From Tritrichomonas musculus (taxonomy: Eukaryota; Parabasalia; Tritrichomonadida; Tritrichomonadidae), in assembly GCA_039105265.1 (NCBI GenBank), contig JAPFFF010000008.1:3534001-3598000 (forward strand): 64,000 nucleotides of DNA, given 5' to 3'. The notes beneath the pieces were generated by a model, which was not told the DNA's origin, did no database searches, and saw only the letters and a program-made list of their open reading frames with translations. Each line of letters begins with the position of its first letter. The first letter of the stretch is position 1. The position numbers were made by a program, and so were the translations under genes. Below, in pieces: positions 48,050-58,142 of this stretch.

Positions 48050-48280
48050 ATGAATTTAAGCAAGGATCCAATCCTTAGACGCAGAATGATGACAATGATG
48101 GAAGAAATTTACGATAAATGTGTGATTCCTCCATCCAAAGCGAACTCTATGCAATTAACCGTTCCAGAAAAAAAAGCTATTGACAGATGTGTTGTAAAAT
48201 ACTTAGAAACAGCAAAATATGTTAGAGAATCCTTCCAGAAAGCTCTTTTGTACATTGCTGAAAACTCGCAGCAGTCATAA
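48050..48280 (+). CDS. Small Tim (Tim9/10-type) chaperone with reduced cysteine motifs
   Basis: A 76-residue protein, the normal size for small Tims, predicted as two helices. The family text EIYDKCVIPP and PEKKAIDRCVVKYLETAKYV is clear. In ordinary small Tims each helix carries a twin Cys-x3-Cys. Here only the second Cys of each pair remains (Cys24, Cys47), and Ile20 and Ala43 stand in the other positions. The outer and inner disulfide pattern therefore cannot form. Small Tims carry membrane proteins across the intermembrane space; in trichomonads this would be the hydrogenosome. The loss fits the reported absence of the Mia40 oxidation pathway in such organelles. Confidence 0.8.
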   Translation: MNLSKDPILRRRMMTMMEEIYDKCVIPPSKANSMQLTVPEKKAIDRCVVKYLETAKYVRESFQKALLYIAENSQQS

Positions 48281-48504
48281 AAAAAAGTTTTGTCTTTTTT
48301 AAATAAAATAAATAAAATTATTTTATTGTTTATTTATTATATTTTCCTTTTTCAGCATACTCATCCCAACTGTACAACATAAGGCAAAGTGATATTTGAA
48401 GTTTTTCACCGCAAAATTAAAAAAAAAAAGTTTTTTTGAAAAATTTAAATTTACATATAATAAAAAATAAATATATATATCATCTCTAAAAAAATTCTAT
48501 TAAA
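48281..48504. other. Convergent spacer, nothing seen
   Basis: About 220 bases of AT-rich DNA between the small Tim gene and the LRR coiled-coil gene. Confidence 0.6.
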
Positions 48505-49848
48505 TTAAACATGTGGAATAAAAGTTAAATCATCTATTGTTGGTTCATTCTTTTCGTTGATTGATTCTCGAATCTCTTGCACTTTCCTCTGAAACTCTTC
48601 AGCAAGTTTCTTCATTTCTTCTCTTTCGCGAATAATTGTTTGGCTTAAATCGTTCTGTGCATTAATTTTTTCTTTCATTTTTTGTTCTATTTCTTTTTGA
48701 ATTTGGATTTTGGCTTGAATTTTGGCTTGCTCTTCAGCAGTTAACTTTTCTATTTCTTTTGCTTGAGCATCAATTTTGGAATTAAGTGTGCTAAGCTTTG
48801 AATCAGTTTGTTCTTTTTCATTTTTAAGACTTTCGGCAGCTTCTAAAATCTTATTGAGATCAAAATCTAGAGAACGATCATTTGGAACTGTTTCTTTGCA
48901 TTTGGCTAATTTACTTGTTAAAATCTCGTTCTCTGAAATTAATCTATTATAATTCATATTCTCTTCTCTAATTTCATTCAATTTTGAGCAAAATGTGTTC
49001 ACTTGATCTATCAAATATTGATCTTTGTTTTCATATAATTTCTTCAATTCTTCTTGAAGTCGAGAAATTGAATCGTTGGCATTTCTAAGAGAAGTTTCGG
49101 TTTTTTGAAGTTTTTGTTGATCATCTAAAAGCTGAGACTGCAAAGTACTAATTGTTAAACTATCTTTTTTCTTTTGGGCTTCAAATCTTATCTGATCACG
49201 AAGATATTCAATGGGAGGTTTTAAAGAATTCAGCTCATTTCGAAGAGATTCTATTGAATCTTCGTTAAATTTCTGTGCAGTTTGCAATCTAAAGCATTTT
49301 TGATAATTATGATTTTCAAGTCGAATTTTTCGCAATTCAGAAGCAGATTGATATAAGTTCTTAACAATTTCGTCAGTAGATACTTTGGGTTTAACTGAAT
49401 TATCATTATAATTTTCAATTCTTAAAGATGATTCATAAGAGCATTTATTAGTTGATTCATAAAAAGTTCCTTGAGGATTTAAAATAATAAAAGATCCTCT
49501 CCGAACCAGTTTTTCTATATTTTTTTTGTATATATTATTTTTGCATCTATTTTTTTCATCAGAAACGTTAGTTCCATTGATTTTTTTTAGGTTAAGATTA
49601 AATGCGAACAAGCACATTTCGCGAACGAAGGGGTAGCGACAAAGAATAGTATTTCTGAAATCAATTTCAGTCAAGTGTGACATATATGCTGCTCCTTTGA
49701 AACTTGAGATTAATGTATTTTGAACATTTAATTTTTTGAGGTTTTTAAGTTTTGAAATTCCTTCAAATGATATGATGGGTTGTCCTGATACATCGAGTTC
49801 TGTTATGTTAGGATCTTCAATATCTGAAAATCCAAAGTATTCGGTCAT
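48505..49848 (-). CDS. Leucine-rich-repeat plus coiled-coil protein
   Basis: A 447-residue protein. Residues about 15-95 hold three or four SDS22-type LRRs (NITELDVSGQPIISFEGISKLKNLKKLNVQN) and an LRR-cap-like segment (YPFVREMCLFAFNLNLKKINGTNVSDEK). From about residue 180 to 435 it is a long coiled coil with heptad spacing and many Gln/Glu/Lys. LRR cap plus coiled coil is common in centrosomal, basal-body and axonemal proteins, so a cytoskeletal role is a fair guess, not shown. The start is the ATG at 49,848. Confidence 0.7.
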   Translation of the reverse strand: MTEYFGFSDIEDPNITELDVSGQPIISFEGISKLKNLKKLNVQNTLISSFKGAAYMSHLTEIDFRNTILCRYPFVREMCLFAFNLNLKKINGTNVSDEKNRCKNNIYKKNIEKLVRRGSFIILNPQGTFYESTNKCSYESSLRIENYNDNSVKPKVSTDEIVKNLYQSASELRKIRLENHNYQKCFRLQTAQKFNEDSIESLRNELNSLKPPIEYLRDQIRFEAQKKKDSLTISTLQSQLLDDQQKLQKTETSLRNANDSISRLQEELKKLYENKDQYLIDQVNTFCSKLNEIREENMNYNRLISENEILTSKLAKCKETVPNDRSLDFDLNKILEAAESLKNEKEQTDSKLSTLNSKIDAQAKEIEKLTAEEQAKIQAKIQIQKEIEQKMKEKINAQNDLSQTIIREREEMKKLAEEFQRKVQEIRESINEKNEPTIDDLTFIPHV

Positions 49849-50069
49849 ATTCTAAAAAAATATCTTATACAAATTAAATTGAAAAGTTTAATAAAACAAA
49901 AAGTATAGAAAATTGTTAAATTAAATAAATTCGGTTATTTTTTAAAAAATATAGCAATGATACTTAAAACTAATGTTTAAAAGGATTAGTAATAAATGAA
50001 GTAAACTTTTGAAATTTGATGGCCTAGTTTTTGAATAAATTATGAAATTTGAAAGGCTACTTGTTCGAA

Positions 50070-50074
50070 TCACA
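50070..50074 (+). promoter_or_regulatory. Inr-like element (TCACA)
   Basis: TCACA with A+1 at 50,072 lies 15 bases upstream of the ATG at 50,087, the usual spacing for a trichomonad initiator. Confidence 0.4.
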
Positions 50075-50086
50075 TAATTTATTGAA

Positions 50087-50608
50087 ATGTCACAAGACAA
50101 GCAAAATAACATCAAAGGAATCATTAAAAATATTTCAACAAGCTTTATCACAGGTTCAGCTTTGGACACGGCTATATATGTTGCTCTTAATGCTCCAAAG
50201 TATGATTTTCGTATCACAGATAAGCAATTTGCTCAATCTTTTCAGAGAAACTTTAAAGATATATTGAGAAATAATGCAGTCAGTGCCTCTACCTACTACA
50301 TATCTATTGCTTGTCTCCAAAAAACGCTTAACAAAGAAAATCAGTTTAACAAACGCCTCTATATCAGAATGGGATCAGCAGTATTATCAACCCTTGCTGT
50401 GGAAGTCGGTTTTTACAGAGAGAAGGGATACTGGATTCTTGGTTCAGCTGCTTTAGCTGCATCCACTGAATTCTTCTTTACAATTTATAGCGATTGGGCA
50501 GAAGGAGGAAAAGATTATGTTTCAACGAATTTCCCAAAGATCTACAATACAGTTTCAAATAGCAGTATTGTTCAAAAAATCCAAAATGCACAGGTAAATC
50601 AACAGTAA
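50087..50608 (+). CDS. Small helical membrane-type protein of unknown function
   Basis: A 173-residue protein I do not recognise. It has several moderately hydrophobic, Ala/Ser/Gly-rich helices: FITGSALDTAIYVALNAP, NNAVSASTYYISIACLQK, MGSAVLSTLAVEVGFY and YWILGSAALAASTEFFFTIY. These could be three or four membrane segments with small-residue packing, somewhat like Tim17/22/23 or other organelle membrane proteins. There is no Tim17 signature that I can confirm. No N-terminal signal peptide is seen. The start is well placed behind an Inr-like TCACA. Confidence 0.6.
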   Translation: MSQDKQNNIKGIIKNISTSFITGSALDTAIYVALNAPKYDFRITDKQFAQSFQRNFKDILRNNAVSASTYYISIACLQKTLNKENQFNKRLYIRMGSAVLSTLAVEVGFYREKGYWILGSAALAASTEFFFTIYSDWAEGGKDYVSTNFPKIYNTVSNSSIVQKIQNAQVNQQ

Positions 50609-50969
50609 ACTTTATTATTTAATGAAAATCAAACTCATTTCATTAATAAAGTTTATAAAATCTTTTTTCTTTTCTATTTTCTATTTTACAAAGTATTATT
50701 TTATTCATGTAAATTGTTTTTCGTTTTACAATCTTTGTCGATATTGTTGAAGATAACTTTTGCTCATGTTGCACCAAAATAGCATAGTATTAATTTAAAG
50801 TCTTTGAGTATTTAAAACAAAAGAATGCATGTCATTTTAAATAAAGTGTGTGATCAACGAAATATTAATAGAATTTGTATCGGTTCTATAAATAATTACA
50901 ATTTTAATCAAAATAGAAAAGAAAGGTTTGTCAAATGAATAATATTTACTAGACACGGCAAATAAAAAT
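50609..50969. other. Convergent spacer, nothing seen
   Basis: About 360 bases of AT-rich DNA between two convergent genes. No gene or repeat seen. Confidence 0.6.
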
Positions 50970-51923
50970 TCAACTTTGTTCTTCTTCATCATATGACCTA
51001 TCATCTACTTTTTGTTCTTTTGGCGGGAAAAGTGAATAAATGGCAATTGCAATTGGAATGCAGAAGAACCCAACTAAGTAAAGCCATGAAGCTTTTTGTC
51101 CAAAAGCTAAAATTGAAATCAAAAGTGAAAGGAAATTTGAAGTCAAAAAACTTAAATTCATTTCTGCTGCTGTTGAATGTTGCATGATAAAAGGACAAAA
51201 TGTATAATAAATTGTTTGAATTAGTGCATAGAGTAAAATCAAAAGAACAACCTTAACACTAAAATTATAAGATCGGATTTGTTTCCATTCAAATGCTCCA
51301 GTCAAGATTCCAGTTATAACTGTTGCACTCATTCCAAATCGAGTTAAATATGCAATAGCGCTTGCATTATGAACCAGGTATTCTTGTAGAACTGTTGACC
51401 CAGCAAATGACATTGCTGAAAAAATTGCAAACATGTTTCCTTTCCATCTTGATCCTGCTGTTCCATCTGCAATAAAAACAAAAACCATTCCAGCTAGCCC
51501 AAGTAAAAGAGCTAAAAGCTGTGGAATTGAAAACTTTCGTTTGAAAACTAAATAAGATAGTGGAACAACCCAGAAAACGACGGTTGTGGTCAATAGTAAT
51601 GATGAAGCTAAAGATGTATAAGAATATGAAATAACAGAAAATCCATCACCCATGCAATTCAGGACAGCAACGCAAATATATTTCCAAAGTTCAATATCTG
51701 AAGATTCAATGTGCCATATATGAGCTAGTGAAAGCATACCATATGTGATTAGCAATTGGAAAAATGTGAGTGTAGATCCATTTATGCGATCAATAAGAGT
51801 AACAACAACGCCCATTGCACATAAAAAAAACGAACATACTTGCCACATAATAAGGACAAACCATCGTTTGTGAAATAAGTCACGAATCAATGGGCAACTT
51901 ACTTCATCTCGATCTTCAAGCAT
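50970..51923 (-). CDS. SLC35F-type (drug/metabolite transporter superfamily) membrane transporter
   Basis: First ATG at 51,923, 317 residues, with about ten hydrophobic segments. The segments include FVLIMWQVCSFFLCAMGVVVTLI, FSVISYSYTSLASSLLLTTTVVFWVVPLSYLVFKRKFSIPQLLALLLGLAGMVFVFI and MFAIFSAMSFAGSTVLQEYLV. This is the ten-helix layout of the DMT superfamily, and order and spacing resemble SLC35F1/F2-like (DUF914) proteins. Substrates of that branch are poorly known. The C-terminal tail is acidic (KVDDRSYDEEEQS) and cytosolic in the family. An Inr-like TCATT lies 6 bases upstream of the ATG. Confidence 0.8.
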   Translation of the reverse strand: MLEDRDEVSCPLIRDLFHKRWFVLIMWQVCSFFLCAMGVVVTLIDRINGSTLTFFQLLITYGMLSLAHIWHIESSDIELWKYICVAVLNCMGDGFSVISYSYTSLASSLLLTTTVVFWVVPLSYLVFKRKFSIPQLLALLLGLAGMVFVFIADGTAGSRWKGNMFAIFSAMSFAGSTVLQEYLVHNASAIAYLTRFGMSATVITGILTGAFEWKQIRSYNFSVKVVLLILLYALIQTIYYTFCPFIMQHSTAAEMNLSFLTSNFLSLLISILAFGQKASWLYLVGFFCIPIAIAIYSLFPPKEQKVDDRSYDEEEQS

Positions 51924-52619
51924 CAAAATGATGTATAAGTTAAAAATCGAATGATTTACAAAAGGTTTATTTATTTCATTTTTTAACTGAGCATTGAAAA
52001 GATTGTGAAAATTATTGGGTTCATTTAACTTTTTTCATTCAATTTTTTAATAAACTCGAATTCTTAGTGTTCTGCTTAGTACACTTTTCAAATACTTTTA
52101 TTCTATTAAAAAATAAATAAATATATAATAATATATTTATTATCTATTTAATATATATTATATAAAAACTAAAATAATAATTTTATTAAATATAATAAAT
52201 TATAAACAAAAATAAAGCTGTTTTAAATTTTATATAAACCGAACATTAAAAATCCTATAGTTTACAATTTTTGATGGTTTTTGGGAAATTGTTGTCAATT
52301 CTTATTTTAAACGCATTTTTGTGTCATTTAAACAATAAATTTATAAAAAAATAATAACGATTTTATTATTTTTTCTATTTAAAATTTAATAAAAAATTAA
52401 TTTTTTCAGATTTTTATATTTTTATAAAAATTATTGTTTTGAATACTTGAATAAATTATTGAATATATTATTTTAAAATATATCTTCACTTTGTTATTAC
52501 CTTTACTTTTTATTATATGATTAGAGTATTATTAATCACGAAGTATCATAATAATATCAGTATAATTAAATATAGTTTATAAAAAAATAAAAATAAAAAT
52601 TAAGACTTTGATTTCCAAC
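51924..52619. other. Very AT-rich spacer, nothing seen
   Basis: About 700 bases of almost pure A/T between the transporter gene and the next element. Homopolymer runs are frequent. No gene or clear repeat was found. Confidence 0.6.
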
Positions 52620-53203
52620 TTGAGTAGTTAACATTAGGCTGTGGTTAATGCCATCCCCCAGTCTAACCTAGCTCCCAACAAACTCACCTTCAGTTCGTTT
52701 GGCTGGGGCTACTAACATCAGCATCCATATTTATAAATACAGTAGTAAGGTTAGGGGGTGCTACAGGTACTACGTACCTTACGCCCACGTTCGCTTCGCT
52801 CACTCCCCTAACTCTAATTCATTCAGGCTATCAAAAATTGTCATTTTTGTCATCCTCGACCAAATTAGTATATATACCCGCCACAGTCGCGTGACAGCTA
52901 ATTTAATTGACGAAAACCCCCAAAAATCAGCTGTTTTGGTATTTAATTTAGTGCTACTTGTGGCACAAGACTATGGATATATGTCTATATATGACAATTC
53001 TAATAGCGATAACCTAAAATAATGGCTAAATAAACTATTATAATAGGCGAAATCGGCTATATTAATATGAAACCGTTTCTAAACAATTCCATAGCTATAC
53101 TCATATACGACATTATCGAGATTGTGTCCAATAAAGTAGAACTAATAGTGGCAGATAATGAATGACTATTGTAGCATATAATGAATGACTAAATGTATAA
53201 ACG

Positions 53204-55141
53204 ATGGGTTTGATATGTGAATTACATGAAAATTTTCTCCGAATGAAACCAATGACACTGAACACTATGTTATACGATCACGTATATGAAGGTATGAAAT
53301 CCATATCTATAAATGATTTCCGTGATGACGATGATCCATTGAAACAACAAATCGAACCAATACCAACACCAGAAGAAGTCCATGATCCGTCATATATTCG
53401 ATGGCAGATGTTTGATGAGATCCCTGAACGATTATACACTATACAGTGTGAAGGTTACTTCGATAAGAACGGCCATCCATTAGAAGATGAAACAACGATT
53501 AAACACCTAACTAGTGGTGAACCACCAGTAAATATCGATGATGAACTAGAACTTTGGGATGAGAATGGCGATGTAATCGATTATATGGATTATGAAGATT
53601 ATTATTATTGTATGGATCATAACAAGTATGATTTACGTAAGATCACTAAACAAAATCGAACCAAGAAGTTCATCTGTGAAGCTCCAATCGGTTCTGGTAA
53701 ATCGACAGCGATTCGTAAATGGATTGCATCGCATAATACAGAGAGGTTTATGGTTATAGTTCCAACAGTGAATATCGCTGAAGAGTTCTATACCAAGTTG
53801 AATGATATGTATGTTAATTCCATTCGGTTGTGTGTTAACGATAATGCGTTTAAAGAGTTTCACAAAGCTGTACACAATGAAGTTAATGTGATTATTACTA
53901 CATACAACACAGCTTCGAAATGTCTAGGTGATCTAATTGAAGAATATTACATGAACGAACAACGATTAGATTACTTTCTAGTGATTGATGAAGCGCATAT
54001 GTTACTACAACATATTGGATTGATTGAGATTACTAAAGAGTTCGATCGAGTTGCGTTGATAAGTGCTACTGCTGATGACATTAAACACTTCGCGTGTTTT
54101 AGAGATTACATAATCGTTAATCCATGTATCGATAAGAGATACAATCGGAATATATACGTTAACAAGTTGATACCAGATGCTGATGAACAACGAGCTGAGA
54201 TAGTTAACTTAATCGATACAAAGCGAATGAACTACGATAAAGTATTAGTGAAGATCGAAGATAAGAAATAATGTAAGTTGTTGAAAGAGATGCTGATAGA
54301 TAGATACAAGGTTGCGTTATACACAGGTGATACCAAAGAGATTAAATTGAATGAAGATGGTTTGTTCGATGAAGATGTTGATGTTGTTATATCTACTTCA
54401 TCCATCCAGAATGGACAGTCCATTAAAGAGAATATTCTATCTGTATTCGTCCAAACATATATCGATAGTGTGTCCAGTGTTAAACAGTTTCTAGGTCGAA
54501 ACGGAAATCGAAACTCGGATGTATATGTATATGTTCGATATGGTAAACACATGAACAAGAGAAAGTACTCGATACCGAACAACAGATATGAGAGATACTT
54601 GAATGATCTGCGTGATAGAGCATGGAATTGTATGAGTAAAACAGGTTGGAATGTCGCATTATATGAGTTTGGTCGTGTGCAGTTCGTTAAATCTGCTGTT
54701 GATGACGATAATGATTCGCAAAGTGAAGTTCTCGAAGAGAATGATACTTCGTACTCCGCTACCGCGGATGAACCAGTTGATGATGATGAATCTGTTGATG
54801 AACCTATCGTTGATGAACCAGTTAATGAACCTATCGTTGACGAGCATGTCGTTGATGAACTAGTTAATGAACCTATCGTTGATGAACATGTCGTTGATGA
54901 ACCAGTTAATGAACATATCGTTAATGAACCTATCGTTGATGAACATGTCGTTAATGAACCTATCGTTGATGAGCATGTCGTTAATGAACCTAACATTGAT
55001 ATAGAATTTACTACCAAAAGAGATCTATACAACTATTATGGAATCGATATTAAGACAATACCAGATGGGTATGAAGTTAATATGAGATATAACAGAGTTA
55101 ATGGTAAACGAGGTCGAGTATATAAATTGATGAAGAAGTGA
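53204..55141 (+). pseudogene. Superfamily 2 helicase (origin-binding-helicase-like) remnant with an acidic repeat tail
   Basis: The N-terminal part (about 155 residues) is acidic. A helicase core follows with Walker A in CEAPIGSGKSTAIRKW, Walker B VIDEAH, motif III SATADD, and a later segment with SVKQFLGRNGNRNSDVYVYV. The pattern reminds me of herpesvirus UL9-type origin-binding helicases and related element proteins, but this is from memory. Near the C-terminus a tandem array of octad-like units (EPIVDEHVV and variants) fills about 54,768-54,990, before a short folded-looking end. The gene is broken, with about one break. I treat it as a fossil of an element rather than a host gene. Confidence 0.55.
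54768..54990 (+). repeat. Tandem array of short Glu/Pro/Val/Asp-rich coding units
   Basis: About a dozen units of roughly 12-27 bases encode EPIVDE, EPVNE, EHVVDE and similar words. The array is in frame with the helicase remnant and makes an acidic, probably extended linker. Copies are nearly identical, suggesting recent expansion. Confidence 0.75.
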
Positions 55142-55180
55142 ATCGACAATGTGATTACTTTGTATTTTTCTCGAACTTAA

Positions 55181-55534
55181 ATGACCGCATTAACAGAACT
55201 ATTCGCATGTGATGATATGAACAAGTTGAAGCATGAACTCGCTAGACTTATCGAATCCACAGACTATAAGACAGTGAATACATTGTTACGTCGTAATCCA
55301 AATACATGGAAATTTGATACTCGTGAACTTAATGAAGAGATCCCATGTGATGATAAACACTTCACTAAACGAAAAGGTGTAATGAAGTTCGAGACCAGAC
55401 CAGCATCTAATAATACGCGTAAGCCTAAACAAACAACTCCACAGAGTGATTCATACGAAGCTCATCTATATAATCCAAATGACGGATCATATGGATATGT
55501 ATCACGAATACGATCCAAATACTATAGCACATAA
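55181..55534 (+). CDS. Hypothetical protein of the helicase-bearing element
   Basis: A 117-residue basic protein from an ATG at 55,181, 39 bases after the helicase remnant on the same strand. The N-terminal half is helical (MTALTELFACDDMNKLKHELARLIES). The second half is polar with many Lys, Thr and Pro, ending SYGYVSRIRSKYYST. No known domain. Codon use matches the upstream helicase remnant rather than host genes, so it belongs to the same element. Confidence 0.5.
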   Translation: MTALTELFACDDMNKLKHELARLIESTDYKTVNTLLRRNPNTWKFDTRELNEEIPCDDKHFTKRKGVMKFETRPASNNTRKPKQTTPQSDSYEAHLYNPNDGSYGYVSRIRSKYYST

Positions 55535-55545
55535 ACCGCATAGAT

Positions 55546-55563
55546 CACACACACACACACACA
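55546..55563. repeat. (CA)9 microsatellite
   Basis: Nine CA units just after the stop of the small gene at 55,534. They mark the transition from element-like DNA to AT-rich spacer. Confidence 0.9.
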
Positions 55564-56699
55564 TTTGAAAAGAGGCACAGAGACAAAAAAAAACTTTTAA
55601 AATTCTTTATATTAATATATTTTATTAATTTTATTCCATATTATATAAAAAATATTTAATGAAAGAGTTTTATTCGTCAGGTGGAGTTTTATGAGTATTT
55701 TTTTTTTATTTATCATAAACCATTGAAATTTAAAAATAAATTTCTTCAAACATTTTCCATGTTTTTGTATAAAAAAAGTCATAAAATATTAAATAATAAA
55801 AATAATAACAATCAATTATCCTGATCACGATCAGTTGCATAGTTTAATTCTGAAGCTTTTATTTGTGATAGAACGGTAGACACTAAACCGTTTATAATTT
55901 TTTCAAAATGTTGATTTTGAAATATGATTGATTTTGAATATTTTATATTTATTGTTTGAATTTTTATTAAGCACAAGTATAATAAAAGTTTTGATCTATT
56001 AAATTTATTATAATTATTGTTTTAAATGAGAAATTTATGTTTTTTAAAATCAGAATTGAGAACTTTACATGATTTCCTCTCAATTTCAAATCCGTTTTTT
56101 CTCTCCAATTTCATAACAAATTTTTGAAATATTGATAAAATCATCGTTATTATATATGCATTTTCTGATGGATAAATTACATTGAATTTGGTGCGCTACA
56201 TTTTTCGTAACAGAAATATGATTTTCTTATTTTACTTAATTTTTTAGAAACATAAATTTCTAATGATGATTATCAATATTCAATAGGATATTTGATGTTT
56301 TGAGGCTTCATTTCATCAAATCATCAAAAAAATTACATATCAAATTTTATTTACAATAGCTAAGTCCAACTTTATTAGGCAATAAATACCAATTTATACC
56401 AACCAAAAAGCAAATATATGATATTTTTTATGATAAAAATGATTAATAAAATGCTTTTTATAGAAAAGTTTTAACAAAATTATTCAAGGTTAAAAATTTG
56501 CCTATTACGATCAGCATTTGAATTCAAAAGTCATCATTTTTTTATAGTAATATCTTGTTTTCTGTCGCATTAAATATATCATAATAATTAATTTAAATTT
56601 ATTACCTGTCATTAAATAAAATATATTAATTATAATTATATTATTATAAATTCGCTAGTCTCGACCCTTCTTTTGTGATGTCAAGCTTACTCTCAGAAA
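55564..56699. other. AT-rich spacer, nothing seen
   Basis: About 1.1 kb with no credible frame. AT-rich with scattered homopolymer runs. It ends at the 8-base target duplication of the next element (56,692-56,699). Confidence 0.55.
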
Positions 56700-58074
56700 T
56701 AGACTTGTTATTCTCCGATTATCGAGATCGATAATTGATTGACTTTTTGATATCGATACATAAATATACACAGATTCTCGAGATCGATTTCAGAGATCGA
56801 GAATTTTTTTTCTCAGCTTTTGATATAGGTCGGTTCAACGGACGGTTTGTGTCAAAAAAGCAAAGCCAAAATCAAAAAAACGTTGGAAATGCTTGGTTTT
56901 AGGATATATATTTCACTACTATATTTGGAATAAAATATAAAATTTTGGTGAGATTTCTTGAGTTGAATTTTTTTTTATAAACTTTTTTTTATTTTTTTTC
57001 ATCCATGCATTAAAACTCATGTTATTTTTTTATTATATAATTTATATAAATATATTTAATTGATAATAACTATTTTTTACTGAATAGTTAAATAATTTAT
57101 CAAGATATCAATATTTTATAAAAATATATTTACAATTCAGTACTTATAGAATTTTTTGAGCGGTAACTTTTCTGAGGAGAAAAATTCAATTATTATTTTT
57201 TATTCATTAACTAAAATAAATTAAATTTATCTCTGTAAAAAAACATAATTTAAAATTATAATTATTTATTTTAAATTATATTATAAATATTGTTAGTATA
57301 AATAGTAACTATAATATAAAAATATAGTTCATAAATATATAAAATAATGATATCTAATAATTATTTTTGAATATCATTGAAAATGCTTATTTAGAAAATT
57401 AAAAAAATGCAAATATATGAATATACATGAATCATTTACGTATTGTTCAAAAAAATGTTATGATATTAGGATATTTATTATTTTTAAATATTTATTAAAT
57501 AATGATAAAGATTTAAGTATACTTATACATTGGGATATCTTTTTTTTTTAATCTAAATTTATAAACGTCAATTTCTCAAAATTCAACTCAGGGATTTGTT
57601 TTATATTTTAAAATTTTAGTCAAAATATAATGTTATATAATATATAATAATATAAAGCTAATTTAACGTTTTTTTAAATTCTCTGACACAAACCGTCCGT
57701 TGAACCGACCTATCTTTTGATATCAGAATTTTCAATTAAACTTTTTGATAAATATATGATCGTAATTCATTCTCAAATATTTCATAAAAAAGAATGTATT
57801 TTTTGATTTTAATCTTAAAATAAACATCAATACATTCTATTATTTATTTTTAGATATAATAAAATCACAAATAACAAGTATAAAAAAAGATAAATCTGTT
57901 TGAGATCTCGAGATCTCGGTAATTGATATCAAGTTTACAATTATTTTTATATCACATTTCATATCTGATATCTTGATAATCGATAATCTCGATATCAGAT
58001 TTGTAAACTGATAATCGAGTATCAGATGCAAAAAAGTGACGTTTTTGATATCGATTCTCAAAATAACAAGTCTA
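56700..58074. mobile_element. hAT-type non-autonomous element, interrupted by a nested insertion
   Basis: The ends are TAGACTTGTTATT (56,700-56,712) and its inverted copy (58,062-58,074). The flanks are perfect 8-base duplications CTCAGAAA (56,692-56,699 and 58,075-58,082), fitting the hAT pattern nTnnnnAn. Subterminal DNA on both sides is packed with GATATCGAT, TCGAGATC and similar palindromic words, probably transposase sites. Without the inserted element it would be about 490 bases. No transposase is encoded. Confidence 0.8.
56826..57712. mobile_element. TA-flanked MITE nested inside the hAT element
   Basis: Perfect 27-base inverted ends (56,828-56,854 and 57,684-57,710) begin GGTCGGTTCAACGG and are flanked on both sides by TA, the Tc1/mariner-type target. 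The interior of about 830 bases is AT-rich without a transposase. Perfect ends suggest it is younger than the host element it landed in. Confidence 0.8.
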
Positions 58075-58142
58075 CTCAGAAATAAATAAATGTATAAATA
58101 AAAAAAAGTTAAATATCTATGAACTTTTAAATCAAATATTAA

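Larger units (their letters stand above)
52620..55535 (+). mobile_element. Element remnant with a superfamily 2 helicase, virus-like or unclassified
   Basis: At 52,620 the base composition changes sharply to higher GC and codon use differs from the host genes. The first 580 bases are non-coding, with several inverted words such as CTAACCT/AGGTTAG and the hairpin GGTAC/GTACC near 52,760-52,780. A helicase coding remnant (53,204-55,141) and a small downstream gene (55,181-55,534) follow. I found no terminal inverted repeat or target duplication. The element looks mostly kept, with about one break in the helicase. It may be related to virus-like elements, because helicases of this style occur in large DNA viruses. 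Age: probably recent. Confidence 0.5.

Noticed and set aside
52699-53022. 107-codon frame in the left part of the helicase-bearing element
   Set aside because: No ATG start and irregular composition; the stretch is rich in inverted words and looks non-coding.
54232-55032. 266-codon Ser/Thr-rich frame antisense to the helicase remnant
   Set aside because: Antisense shadow of the acidic repeat array; the Ser/Thr run is the complement of Asp/Glu codons.
57840-58061. 73-codon frame on the - strand
   Set aside because: It lies wholly in the subterminal repeats of the hAT-type element.
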